Assembly: GCA_964438995.1 (NCBI GenBank)
Contig: CAYTMQ010000001.1
Location: 558,001 to 622,000 of the forward strand
Direction: 5' to 3'
Source: JABMMZ01 sp964438995
Lineage (GTDB): Bacteria > Bacteroidota > Bacteroidia > NS11-12g > UBA955
DNA length: 64,000 nucleotides
In this document: one piece after another, positions 52,026 to 60,842 of the stretch
Numbering within the stretch: the stretch's first letter is position 1
How the letters are laid out: every line of letters starts with the position of its first letter
Notes under the pieces: generated by a model
What the model was told of the DNA's origin: nothing
What the model saw: the letters and a program-made list of their open reading frames with translations, nothing else
Database searches by the model: none
Translations under genes and position numbers: made by a program

Positions 52026-54551
52026 GTGAATAGAAAACTACATGTAACATTTTTATTTTGTCTTCTTTTATGCAGTAAAAATGTATTCGCACAGTTTTAC
52101 TCAGTGAAGGGAGTGGTTACTAACTCGATGTTAGAACCAATAGCCTATGTGCACGTTTCTGTAGAGGGCAATGAAACTCAAAGGACTTTTACCGACATTA
52201 AAGGCAACTACGAGTTCAAATTATCTGATGGTTCTTATGTCCTTATTTTCACTTTAAGCAATTTCAAAACACTTAAAATGCCAGTAACACTTTCTGGAAA
52301 AGATGCCGAATTAAATGTCATTTTAGAAGAGAAAGTATCCGAACTTAAAGGGGCAAAAGTGTCATCAAAAAGACAAGACCGCTCTGAAGAAATCATTCGA
52401 AAGGTTATTGAGAATAAAAACAAATTCAATCAAATGGCTTCTTATTCAGTGGACGCATACATCAAGGCAACTGAAACAGAAGAATCGACCAGAAAAAAGT
52501 CGGAGAAGGATTCATTGAGAGAACTTAAACTGCAACAAAAAGACACCTCGTTGTTTAAAAAAGATACCACCAAAGCCAAGCAATTTTATGGTGGTTTAAA
52601 TATAGCTGAAGTGTTTCTTACTGTACACATTTCTCCACCAGATAAAATAAAAGAAGAACGCAAAGGTGTTGATATCAGAGGGTCGAGAGCCGGACTGTTT
52701 TATTTGACACACACGGATGGCAACTTTAATTTCTATAGAAATTTGGTGGAAGTACCAGCATTAAGCGAAATGCCAATTCTATCTCCAATAAGCAATAGCG
52801 GACTGATTGCCTATAAATATCGAATGATAAAGGTGTTTGAAGAGAATGGCAAGACCTATTATCAAATTAAGGTTAGTCCTGGTTTAATGGGCAATGCCTT
52901 GGTGAGTGGTGAGTTGATTATTGAAGACAGTATTTGGTGTGTGAAATCTTTAAAATTAAGTTTCCCGAAGTACCATATGGTTGAGTACGACTTTTTTGAA
53001 GTCAAACAAGACTACCAATTGATAGATTCACATTATGTGTACAGCAAGCAAGAATTTACGTATAAGGCTAAGTATGGCAAAACAGCCAGCAGTGGTCGCA
53101 CAGCGGTGTATTACACCAATTATAAATTCAACGAAAAATACAAAAAGAAGTTCTTTAACAATGAGTTAAGTTCTACCACTAAAGAAGCATATGAAAGAGA
53201 TAGTAATTTCTGGAAAACAAAACGATTAGAGCCTTATACCCCTAAGGAGTTGGCTTTCATCAGACGTTCTGATAGTATGAAAGCTGTGTTTTCTCAGACA
53301 AAGTTTAGAGATTCGGCCGATAGTGTGTACAATCGAATAACCTTTAAAAAGGTTTTTTTTACTGGTCAAGGAAATTATCTGAGAAAAAAGGAGAGGTATT
53401 GGGAGTTTAAGCCATTGGCTACTATTTATACTCCAATTTATATTGCTGGACCAAGATTCAATTATTGGGTAGCTTATGAGAGAGAATTTAAAAACAAGAA
53501 ATACATATCCGCAAGTGTAAGTCCATCTTTTGGTACTATCAATAAAGACTTAAAGGGCAGTGTCAGTATTTACCATCTGTATGACCCATTTAAACGGGCT
53601 TATTTTAGCATAAGTGCGGGTCAAGATTTCGGTATTATTAATCCAGTAACATCTTATTTAGCCGTCTTTAGCAGAAACAATTTTTATGTTCATGAATATG
53701 TGAATGCCTTTCACAGATTGGAAATATTCAATGGTTTTTATATAGGAACGGGAGCAGAGTATGCCAACAGACGTTCAATGGAAGGGATGAAGTTTGATTC
53801 GAGAGGCGATAGTATTTTTTATAATGCCAATGGAGTAGTGAAATTTCCATACTACAGCGCACTTTATGGCACATTAAGTTTGTACTATGTGCCTGGTCAG
53901 AAATACATTAGAGAGCCTTATAGAAAATTGATATTAGGGTCGAAATGGCCAGAGTTTAGCTTTAGATATCGCAAAGGAATTAATGAATTAGGTAGTGTAG
54001 TAGATTTTGATTACACCGAATTTGCGGTAGAACAAGAGATGAAAATTGGACTTGCGGGCATAAGTAATTACAGATTTGTTTCTGGAGAATTTTTGAATTC
54101 AAGGGATTTAAGGCTGGTAGATCAAAAATTTCATAGATGGGTAGGACCGGTTTTCTTTGCCAATCCATTGTATTCATTCCAAGGAATAGATAAGTCTTTT
54201 TCGACACTTAGAAGATTTTATGAAGGGCATTATTTCCATAGATTCAATGGTTCTGTCATCAATAAAATTCCAATTCTTAAGAAACTTAATATAGTAGAAG
54301 TAGCGGGCGGAGGATTCTTATTTACTAAGGACACTGTATCGCAATTTTCTGATCCAATTAGAAGCTTTTCTTCTCCAATGAGATACGCAGAAGTGTTTGT
54401 TGGATTTGAGAAAGTTATCAGAATATGGAAAGAGCGATTGAGGTTAGGGGTGTTTTTGGTGTACGCAGAAAGCAATAGATTTACCTACAGACCACAGATT
54501 AAGTTTACCATTGAATCTTACAGCAATCTAAGTAATAAGTGGCCGTATTAG
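52026..54551 (+). CDS. DUF5686 / carboxypeptidase-like regulatory domain outer-membrane protein
   Basis: The 841-residue protein has a signal peptide (ending near VFAQ, residue 23), a carboxypeptidase-regulatory-like domain (FYSVKGVVTNSMLEPIAYVH... about 24-110), then the DUF5686 body with AKVSSKRQDRSEEIIRKVIE and a large C-terminal barrel (YFSISAGQDFGIINP, YIREPYRKLILGSKWPEFSF). This is a widespread single-copy family in Bacteroidota whose role is unknown. It starts with GTG (52026), the first codon that gives a complete signal peptide. It converges with the DUF6089 gene across a terminator. Confidence 0.88.
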   Translation: MNRKLHVTFLFCLLLCSKNVFAQFYSVKGVVTNSMLEPIAYVHVSVEGNETQRTFTDIKGNYEFKLSDGSYVLIFTLSNFKTLKMPVTLSGKDAELNVILEEKVSELKGAKVSSKRQDRSEEIIRKVIENKNKFNQMASYSVDAYIKATETEESTRKKSEKDSLRELKLQQKDTSLFKKDTTKAKQFYGGLNIAEVFLTVHISPPDKIKEERKGVDIRGSRAGLFYLTHTDGNFNFYRNLVEVPALSEMPILSPISNSGLIAYKYRMIKVFEENGKTYYQIKVSPGLMGNALVSGELIIEDSIWCVKSLKLSFPKYHMVEYDFFEVKQDYQLIDSHYVYSKQEFTYKAKYGKTASSGRTAVYYTNYKFNEKYKKKFFNNELSSTTKEAYERDSNFWKTKRLEPYTPKELAFIRRSDSMKAVFSQTKFRDSADSVYNRITFKKVFFTGQGNYLRKKERYWEFKPLATIYTPIYIAGPRFNYWVAYEREFKNKKYISASVSPSFGTINKDLKGSVSIYHLYDPFKRAYFSISAGQDFGIINPVTSYLAVFSRNNFYVHEYVNAFHRLEIFNGFYIGTGAEYANRRSMEGMKFDSRGDSIFYNANGVVKFPYYSALYGTLSLYYVPGQKYIREPYRKLILGSKWPEFSFRYRKGINELGSVVDFDYTEFAVEQEMKIGLAGISNYRFVSGEFLNSRDLRLVDQKFHRWVGPVFFANPLYSFQGIDKSFSTLRRFYEGHYFHRFNGSVINKIPILKKLNIVEVAGGGFLFTKDTVSQFSDPIRSFSSPMRYAEVFVGFEKVIRIWKERLRLGVFLVYAESNRFTYRPQIKFTIESYSNLSNKWPY

Positions 54552-54556
54552 GCAAT

Positions 54557-54580
54557 AAAAAAGCCCCAATCGGGGCTTAG
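54557..54580 (-). terminator. Terminator of the DUF6089 gene
   Basis: AAGCCCC (54561-54567) and GGGGCTT (54572-54578) form a 7-bp GC-rich hairpin with a 4-base loop. The T run is on the minus strand (A run at 54557-54562 on the plus strand), so it mainly ends the leftward DUF6089 transcript; a run of A after the hairpin on the plus strand gives no U tract for the rightward one. Confidence 0.8.
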
Positions 54581-54616
54581 AAAAAAAAATATGAAATCAA
54601 ATTTACCGGACTAGCG

Positions 54617-55525
54617 TTAAAATTCGAAGCATTTACGTTTTCCGTTAATGCCTCCTCTCGGGCGTCTACCAGTTCCAAAACTATAACCACCTTTTCCTGC
54701 TCCTAGAGTAATGTTGTAACTAAATGAGAAGAAGAAGAAGTTATCCATGTCTTTGGGGTCGCCACGTATAGAACCTGGACTAGAAAATCCTGGTATGTCA
54801 GATATGTTTCTGTCGGCAAGTGCAGCAGCATCAGGACCTTTTGCAGCAGTTAACAAACTTGCATCCACATATCTTGTACTAACATCGTCTATATAATCTG
54901 TTCTAGATTTGCGAGAATTCACTTCAATTGTAAGGAATTCACGTTTACTTAATTTGAATTTATAACCAAATCCCAAAGGGAAACAAATTGAATTTAAATC
55001 ATAAGGAGATTTGCCTGCAATAGCAAACTGACCTTCAGTTCCATAGTCTCTTAGTTCATAAACTTTACCATTCATCCTAGTTTTCGGATTGAAATGGAAA
55101 TATCCTACACCTCCAAATACGTACAAAATCTTCTTTTTATCAGGCGATCTGTATATGTTAACTTCTAACACTGCATCAGCTTCGTAGATGCTGCTAAAGA
55201 AACTTAAATTTCTACCATGTCTTTCTCTGTTTTTTGTGTACTTATCATTACCGGCTACACGCGCATACCATAAATTTGTTCTTAACGCAAAGGTTCTACC
55301 AAGATTGAATCTCAATCCGGTAGTAATTGCATAACGTGTCGATGGCAAGTCTAAGTCGGAAATGTCATTGGTACCTAATGAGAATTTTCCTCCCAAATCA
55401 CCTAAAAAATGACTTGTGGAGGCTCCTGCAATGAAATCAATAGATTGCGCTTTGAGGTTACTGAAACCAAGCAGCAGGATGAGGGTTAATAATTTGTACT
55501 TTTTGCACAACATTGTTCGATTCAT
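54617..55525 (-). CDS. DUF6089-like outer-membrane protein
   Basis: The 302-residue protein has a signal peptide (ending near LKAQ, residue 27) and the pattern of Bacteroidota outer-membrane barrels of the DUF6089 kind: SIDFIAGASTSHFLGDLGGK, ALRTNLWYARVAGNDKY, RNLSFFSSIYEADAVLEVNI, VFGGVGYFHFNPKTRMNGK. It ends in a Gly/Arg-rich basic tail (GTGRRPRGGINGKRKCFEF), unusual for the family, where an aromatic strand end is expected. A minus-strand -7 box TATATTTG (plus 55608-55615) gives a leader of about 75 bases. Function unknown. Confidence 0.8.
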   Translation of the reverse strand: MNRTMLCKKYKLLTLILLLGFSNLKAQSIDFIAGASTSHFLGDLGGKFSLGTNDISDLDLPSTRYAITTGLRFNLGRTFALRTNLWYARVAGNDKYTKNRERHGRNLSFFSSIYEADAVLEVNIYRSPDKKKILYVFGGVGYFHFNPKTRMNGKVYELRDYGTEGQFAIAGKSPYDLNSICFPLGFGYKFKLSKREFLTIEVNSRKSRTDYIDDVSTRYVDASLLTAAKGPDAAALADRNISDIPGFSSPGSIRGDPKDMDNFFFFSFSYNITLGAGKGGYSFGTGRRPRGGINGKRKCFEF

Positions 55526-55607
55526 TTGGTTGATTTTTTAGGGCTAATTATCTAGGTTTTTTTACTCATTAAGTATTTAAACTTATTAATAATCAGCGCG
55601 TTATACA

Positions 55608-55615
55608 CAAATATA
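55608..55615 (-). promoter_or_regulatory. -7 box of the DUF6089 gene promoter
   Basis: TATATTTG on the minus strand fits TAnnTTTG exactly. No clear -33 TTTG is seen at the expected 18-19 bp, so the call rests on the -7 box and on its position about 80 bp before the start codon. Confidence 0.5.
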
Positions 55616-55715
55616 CGAAACGGAAATTTGAAAAAACAGTCTTAATGTAAAAAGATTGTTATTTTTTTTAGACTTTTGATTTTCAGTGCTATAAATTTTA
55701 ATACAATATCAAAAT

Positions 55716-56351
55716 TTATGCTTTCAAGGAGAAAATTTCAAGTTTGTGATCATATTCTACCTTCACTAGGTCGAAATGGATCAACTTTGCTAGACTATAG
55801 ATTACCCGATTCCTTTTTATTTTTATAACATTCAACAAATCTGTTAAAGAAATGCCTTTTTCAGGTTGTAAAGTATTTAGAATTTCAGATTCTAAATAAC
55901 TGTAGGTAATCAGTTCATCTTGATGCCTGTTCTGCTTTTTAAGCACTTGATACATCACTGGACTGGCTTGTAAACTTTCGTCTTTTACTCTGTGATACAC
56001 CCACCAGCTGCCATCTTCTGCTTTTGCATAATAAGGTTTTTCTTTGCCTTCTGGGATTCTTGCTTCAATAACAATTTTCCTATCTATCTCGTGTTCTGTA
56101 ATATTTATGTCAATTTTGGGGGTACAATAAAAAGTAGCTGCCAGTTCTAACATATACTTTTCATCTTCTGATTTGATTCCGGCAATGCTACCGTTGTCTC
56201 TAACACCAATTAATAAAGTACCTCCTTTATTATTGGCAAATGATACAATTGTTCTGGCAATCTTTGAAGCATCAGATATTGTTTGTTTAAAATCTAATGA
56301 TTCATTTTCTCCTGCCGCTATCATCCTGACGATCTTGTGTAACATTTTCAT
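55716..56351 (-). CDS. AlbA_2 (Schlafen-type) domain protein
   Basis: About 211 residues from the ATG at 56351 (a TTG ten codons earlier lies inside the upstream gene). The AlbA_2 domain spans residues 10-125: GENESLDFKQTISDASKIAR, IVSFANNKGGTLLIGVRDNG, IAGIKSEDEKYMLE. This domain is found in putative transcriptional regulators and in Schlafen-related proteins and may bind nucleic acid or nucleotides. A winged-helix-like C-terminus follows (ISLTDLLNVIKIKRNRVIYS). It begins 10 bp after the M16 peptidase gene and is probably co-transcribed. Confidence 0.85.
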   Translation of the reverse strand: MKMLHKIVRMIAAGENESLDFKQTISDASKIARTIVSFANNKGGTLLIGVRDNGSIAGIKSEDEKYMLELAATFYCTPKIDINITEHEIDRKIVIEARIPEGKEKPYYAKAEDGSWWVYHRVKDESLQASPVMYQVLKKQNRHQDELITYSYLESEILNTLQPEKGISLTDLLNVIKIKRNRVIYSLAKLIHFDLVKVEYDHKLEIFSLKA

Positions 56352-56361
56352 AACTCGGATC

Positions 56362-57591
56362 CTAATCAGATATGTATGCAAGATAGCTCATCTTTTCAAT
56401 ATCAAAAATTTCATTGGCTAAATCGCTCAATTGAGTTGACGAAATGTTGTTGATTTTGTTTATAACTTCTTGTAATGATTCAATCGAATAATCTTGAGCA
56501 ATGTTTTTACCCAGCATCAACATGATGTTCATTCGATTTTCTTCTGCTAATGCAATCTGACCGTTGAACTGCATCTTTGCATGTTTCAATTGGGTATTTG
56601 TAAGAGGTGTATCTCTCAATTTCTTCAATTCTTTTTTGACTAGATCTACTGCTTTATTCAAGTTCTTTTTATCAGTCGATAAATAACAATGAAACAATCC
56701 GGTGTCTCTAAATGCTGTGTATCCACTTTCGATGTTGTACGTGTAACCATACTTCTCTCTCACACTTAAATTCAACCTCGAGTTCATGCCTGGTCCACCC
56801 AAAATATTATTGAGTAAAAGCATAGGCAATCTGTTTTTATGTAAATGCGGATAACAAGTATTGCCTAATATGGCATGACATTGCACGTGCTCTGTACTTT
56901 TAGTAATGTTTTTTGGTGTGTACAATTTAAACGACGGTCGCTCAATTTTTGTGAATGACTTCCTATCGATTGAAATGTGCTTTTCAGACCATTTGATGAA
57001 TTGTTTTAAAGGCAACGATGAACTGATACTCAAAACCACATTTTTAGGATGGTAGTATCTGTTATAGAATTGTAATAAATGTGTTGCCTGAATCTTATTT
57101 AAACTTTCTGGTGTGCCTAAAATATTAGGTGCTAAAGAATGACCTTCAAAAATCATTTCCTGAAATTCATCATAGATGTTTTCTTCAGGTGTATCCAAAT
57201 ACATATTGATTTCTTCGGCTATAACCTTTCTTTCTTTGTCTAATTCTTTTTGAGGAAATGTAGAATTAAAAGTTAAATCTGATAGCAATTCAAGAGCCCT
57301 CTCAGCATAGTCATTGATTATTGAAGCGTAAAGAACTGTAATTTCTTTGGTAGTAAAGGCGTTCATTTCACCACCAACTACTTCTAGTCTGTTGATGATG
57401 TTGTAGGCATTGCGCTTTCCAGTGCCTTTAAACAACATGTGTTCGAAACAATGCGCCGTGCCTGGTAGTTTGCCATCGTCTCTAGACCCAGCATCAATAG
57501 TAAATCCGATATGTGTAACTGCTGTTGATGCAACATGTTTATAGGCTATTCTCAAGCCATTGTTTAAAGTATGTAACGAAAAATCTTCCAA
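56362..57591 (-). CDS. M16-family zinc metallopeptidase
   Basis: The 409-residue peptidase has the inverted zinc motif HCFEH (47-51; HxxEH) within GTAHCFEHMLFKGTGKRN, and the distal Glu at 126-127 in ERKVIAEEINMYLDTPEE. The substrate cleft segments GGPGMNSRLNLSVREKYGYT are typical of processing-peptidase-like M16 enzymes. No signal peptide is seen, so it is cytoplasmic. It is 2 bp from the nitronate monooxygenase-like gene and is followed by the AlbA_2 gene, so the three form an operon. Confidence 0.95.
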   Translation of the reverse strand: MEDFSLHTLNNGLRIAYKHVASTAVTHIGFTIDAGSRDDGKLPGTAHCFEHMLFKGTGKRNAYNIINRLEVVGGEMNAFTTKEITVLYASIINDYAERALELLSDLTFNSTFPQKELDKERKVIAEEINMYLDTPEENIYDEFQEMIFEGHSLAPNILGTPESLNKIQATHLLQFYNRYYHPKNVVLSISSSLPLKQFIKWSEKHISIDRKSFTKIERPSFKLYTPKNITKSTEHVQCHAILGNTCYPHLHKNRLPMLLLNNILGGPGMNSRLNLSVREKYGYTYNIESGYTAFRDTGLFHCYLSTDKKNLNKAVDLVKKELKKLRDTPLTNTQLKHAKMQFNGQIALAEENRMNIMLMLGKNIAQDYSIESLQEVINKINNISSTQLSDLANEIFDIEKMSYLAYISD

Positions 57592-57593
57592 GT

Positions 57594-58532
57594 TTAAAAT
57601 GGTTTGAATTGAGCAATGGCTTTGTTATACCCTTCTATCAAATTGTTCATGATAACAGATGCAGGTTGTATAGAATGAATGGTAGAAGAAATCTGACCAA
57701 TTTCTAACTCACCTTCAACCATATCACCTTCAAACATGCCTTTTTTAGCTCTGCCTTTTCCTAACAATTCAGATAGTTCTTCTGAACTAGCACATCTGTT
57801 TTCTGCAATTTTAATGGTTTGATAAAATTCGTTTTTAATCAATCTTACTGGGGTAAGTTGTTTAAGAGATAATTCAGTATCACCATCTTTTAAAGATGTG
57901 ATTTTTTGTTTAAAATTTTGATGGGCACTGCTTTCTTCGGCGGCGGCGAACAAACTTCCAATCTGTGCACCTTCAGCACCAAGTGCCATCACAGCGGCAA
58001 TGGCTTCTCCACTGCCAATACCTCCTGCAGCAATCAATGGCAGATTGCAAACTTCTTTGATGGTTGGTATCAAACAAAGTGTTGTTGTTTCTTCTCTGCC
58101 GTTATGACCACCAGCTTCGAATCCTTCAGCTACAATGGCATCTACCCCACAATCTTCACATTTTTTAGCGAATTTGGAATTGGCAATAACATGTACAACA
58201 GTGATGCCGTGGTCTTTGAGATGTTTGGTCCATGTAGCGGGATTTCCAGCACTGGTAAATACTATTTTAACACCTTCCTCAATGATGATGGCTATATGTT
58301 TTTCGATATCAGGATACAACAGTGGCACATTGACAGCGAATGGTTTAGTAGTTGCCGCTTTGCATTTTTGAATGTGCTCGCGCAGAATATCAGGATACAT
58401 ACTCCCTGAACCAATGATACCTAGTCCGCCTGCATTACTTACTGCAGCTGCTAATTTCCAGCCACTGCACCATATCATACCAGCTTGAATGATGGGATAT
58501 TGGATATTAAAAAGTCGAGTGATTCTGTTCAA
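57594..58532 (-). CDS. Nitronate monooxygenase / FabK-like flavoprotein
   Basis: The 312-residue TIM-barrel flavoprotein starts RLFNIQYPIIQAGMIWCSGW and has AVSNAGGLGIIGSGSM, the catalytic-His segment AEGFEAGGHNGREETTT and the FMN-phosphate loop LIAAGGIGSGEAIAAVMALG. Members oxidise alkyl nitronates or act as enoyl-ACP reductase (FabK). The His in AGGHNG favours the nitronate branch. First gene of a three-gene operon with the M16 peptidase; the link between them is not obvious. Confidence 0.9.
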   Translation of the reverse strand: MNRITRLFNIQYPIIQAGMIWCSGWKLAAAVSNAGGLGIIGSGSMYPDILREHIQKCKAATTKPFAVNVPLLYPDIEKHIAIIIEEGVKIVFTSAGNPATWTKHLKDHGITVVHVIANSKFAKKCEDCGVDAIVAEGFEAGGHNGREETTTLCLIPTIKEVCNLPLIAAGGIGSGEAIAAVMALGAEGAQIGSLFAAAEESSAHQNFKQKITSLKDGDTELSLKQLTPVRLIKNEFYQTIKIAENRCASSEELSELLGKGRAKKGMFEGDMVEGELEIGQISSTIHSIQPASVIMNNLIEGYNKAIAQFKPF

Positions 58533-58706
58533 TTGATAAAAAAATTAGTGTGATGCGAAGGTAGTAAGAAAAAAAAGAAAATGAAATTGAAGTGATTTCA
58601 ATTGTTTTATTCTTTGAATCATTGCAGTGGTAATGCAGTTAGATGAATTATTTATCGAATAAAATCAACACTTTCCCTATTATTTTCTATTTCTGATTGT
58701 CGATAC

Positions 58707-58736
58707 TTTGTTTAATTCAAAAATCACTTAATTTCG
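58707..58736 (+). promoter_or_regulatory. Promoter of the dipeptidase gene
   Basis: TTTG (58707-58710) and TAATTTCG (58729-58736) are 18 bp apart, the same spacing as in the receptor promoter at 29851. The -7 box differs from TAnnTTTG at one position. The predicted start is near 58743, just before the ATG at 58762. Confidence 0.65.
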
Positions 58737-58761
58737 CATTCTTTAATACCTCAAAAATATC

Positions 58762-60147
58762 ATGAGCCATATTCAATACATAGAGTCTAATAAAGACAGA
58801 TTTTTAAAAGAATTACTTGATTTGTTAAGAATTCCTTCAGTTAGTGCGGATAGTAAATTTGCTGCTGACGTTAAAAGAACCGCAGAGTTTGTTGCTGAAC
58901 AATTAAAGTCGGCAGGAGCTGATAACGTTGAAATTTGTCCAACAGCAGGACACCCAATTGTATACGGAGAAAAATTTGTATCGCCTGAATTACCAACCAT
59001 TTTGGTTTATGGACACTACGATGTTCAGCCTGCAGATCCAGTTGAATTGTGGCATTCTCCGCCATTCGAACCAGTTATAAAAAATACTGAAGAGCATCCA
59101 GAAGGTGCTATTTATGCTAGAGGTGCTTGTGATGATAAAGGTCAGATGTACATGCACGTTAAAGCCTTCGAAAGTATGGTTAATACTGGCACATTGACTT
59201 GCAATGTCAAGTTTATGATTGAAGGTGAAGAAGAAGTTGGCTCAGCTAACCTTGGTACATTTATCAAAGCCAATAAAGAACGTCTTAAAGCCGATGTGGT
59301 TTTAGTAAGTGATACAAGTATGATTGCTAATGATACCCCGAGCATCGATGTAGGATTAAGAGGTTTAGCATACATGGAAGTGGAAGTTGTTGGTCCGAAC
59401 CGCGATTTGCACTCTGGTGTATACGGTGGAGCAGTAGCAAATCCTGCAACGATTCTTTGTCAAATGATCGCTTCATTACATGATGAAAACAACCACATCA
59501 CCATTCCTGGATTTTACGATGATGTTATCGTTGTAAGTGAAGAGGATAGAGCAGAAATGGCAAAAGCGCCTTTTAGTTTAGATGCCTACAAAAAAGATTT
59601 GGCCATCAACGATGTATGGGGTGAAAAAGGATATTCAACAGTTGAAAGAACCAGCATCCGTCCAACTTTAGAAGTGAATGGCATTTGGGGTGGTTACATT
59701 GGAGAAGGTTCTAAAACAGTATTGCCAAGTAAAGCCAATGCTAAAATTAGCATGCGTTTAGTGCCTGGTCAAAATTCACATAAAATTTCTCAATTGTTTA
59801 AGAAGCATTTCGAATCTATCGCTCCAGCAAGTGTTAAAGTTACTGTTACTGAACATCACGGTGGTGAACCAGTTTTAACACCAACTGATAGTTTAGAATT
59901 TTTAGCAGCTTCTAAAGCAATGGAAACAACATTTGGCAAAAAACCAATTCCAACCAGAGGTGGAGGAAGTATTCCAATCATCGCATTGTTTGAAGCTGAA
60001 TTGGGTATCAAATCTATGCTTATGGGCTTTGGATTAGACAGTGATGCTTTGCATTCACCAAATGAAAAATACGGATTATTCAATTTCTATAAAGGGATTG
60101 AAACCATTCCATATTTCTATCAATACTACGCAGAATTGAAGAAATAG
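58762..60147 (+). CDS. M20-family dipeptidase/carboxypeptidase
   Basis: The 461-residue enzyme has the two-zinc site of M20 peptidases: H85 and D87 in VYGHYDVQP, the bridging Asp in RGACDDKGQ (D124), the EGEEEVGS segment with the catalytic Glu pair (157-158), and a late His in SDALHSPNE. The dimerisation domain with DLHSGVYGGAVANP is present. The GHYDVQPADP form points to the dipeptidase (carnosinase-like) subgroup. No signal peptide, so it is cytoplasmic. It has its own promoter and faces away from the preceding operon. Confidence 0.93.
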   Translation: MSHIQYIESNKDRFLKELLDLLRIPSVSADSKFAADVKRTAEFVAEQLKSAGADNVEICPTAGHPIVYGEKFVSPELPTILVYGHYDVQPADPVELWHSPPFEPVIKNTEEHPEGAIYARGACDDKGQMYMHVKAFESMVNTGTLTCNVKFMIEGEEEVGSANLGTFIKANKERLKADVVLVSDTSMIANDTPSIDVGLRGLAYMEVEVVGPNRDLHSGVYGGAVANPATILCQMIASLHDENNHITIPGFYDDVIVVSEEDRAEMAKAPFSLDAYKKDLAINDVWGEKGYSTVERTSIRPTLEVNGIWGGYIGEGSKTVLPSKANAKISMRLVPGQNSHKISQLFKKHFESIAPASVKVTVTEHHGGEPVLTPTDSLEFLAASKAMETTFGKKPIPTRGGGSIPIIALFEAELGIKSMLMGFGLDSDALHSPNEKYGLFNFYKGIETIPYFYQYYAELKK

Positions 60148-60203
60148 TTGTCAGTTTGATGTATTTGTTTTATTTTGCGTTTAAATATTAATGTTTTAAT
60201 TTT

Positions 60204-60767
60204 ATGAAAAATTACTTTTTACTAAGTGTATTAGCTGTCTCTTCTGTGTTCATTGGTTGCAAAGAAGAAGAGACCCCTACAACAGACAAATGCGCAAACA
60301 AAAACATCACGATTGTTTTAGAATCTACTAAAACTCCAGAATGTTCAAATCTTGGTCAAATTACGGTTACTGCAAGTGGTTCTACCGGATTTACTTATCA
60401 GTTGAATAATGGAGCCTTCCAATCAAGTCCAACTTTTAGTAATTTATCTGGCGGTACTTACACCGTTACAGTAAAGGATGTTGACGGATGTACTAAATCT
60501 ATTACAGATGCAGTAACAACAGATATGACTAAAGGGTCATTATATACAGCAGTGAAAAATTTAATAGTTTCAAAGTGCAACAATGCATGTCATACTGCAG
60601 GTACAGATGGAGCGCCTAAAGACATCTTCTCGACAGATTGCAAAATCATTGAAAGAAAATCATTGATTGTGTCTAAATCAGTAGATGAAAGTATGGGTAG
60701 CTTGACCACAAACGAAAAAAAGGTGATTACTGACTGGATAGCAGCAGGAGGAACAATTAATCAATAA
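60204..60767 (+). CDS. Lipoprotein with SprB-like repeat and cytochrome c-like tail (CX3CH)
   Basis: The 187-residue protein has a lipobox ending at C19 (VFIGC). Residues 40-100 form an SprB-like module (LGQITVTASGSTGFTYQLNN, FSNLSGGTYTVTVKDVDGCT) as in gliding adhesins. The tail 112-187 resembles small cytochrome c domains (YTAVKNLIVSKCNNACHTAG and later MGSLTTNEKKVITDWIAAGG), but the heme motif is C125-x3-C129-H130 rather than CxxCH. M164 is placed like an axial ligand. Whether heme is attached is doubtful. A strong terminator follows at once. Confidence 0.75.
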   Translation: MKNYFLLSVLAVSSVFIGCKEEETPTTDKCANKNITIVLESTKTPECSNLGQITVTASGSTGFTYQLNNGAFQSSPTFSNLSGGTYTVTVKDVDGCTKSITDAVTTDMTKGSLYTAVKNLIVSKCNNACHTAGTDGAPKDIFSTDCKIIERKSLIVSKSVDESMGSLTTNEKKVITDWIAAGGTINQ

Positions 60768-60803
60768 GCTTCTGGCATTCATACAAAAATACCTAAGACT
60801 CAA

Positions 60804-60838
60804 TATATTTGCAGGTAGCTAAAAGGCTACCTGTTTTT
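60804..60838 (+). terminator. Lipoprotein gene terminator with the truA -7 box directly in front
   Basis: CAGGTAGC (60812-60819) and GCTACCTG (60826-60833) form an 8-bp stem with a 6-base loop followed by TTTTT. A perfect -7 box TATATTTG (60804-60811) abuts the left arm, so truA transcripts would start near 60818, inside the hairpin, and escape it. The ATG of truA is at 60843. Confidence 0.8.
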
Positions 60839-60842
60839 ATTT

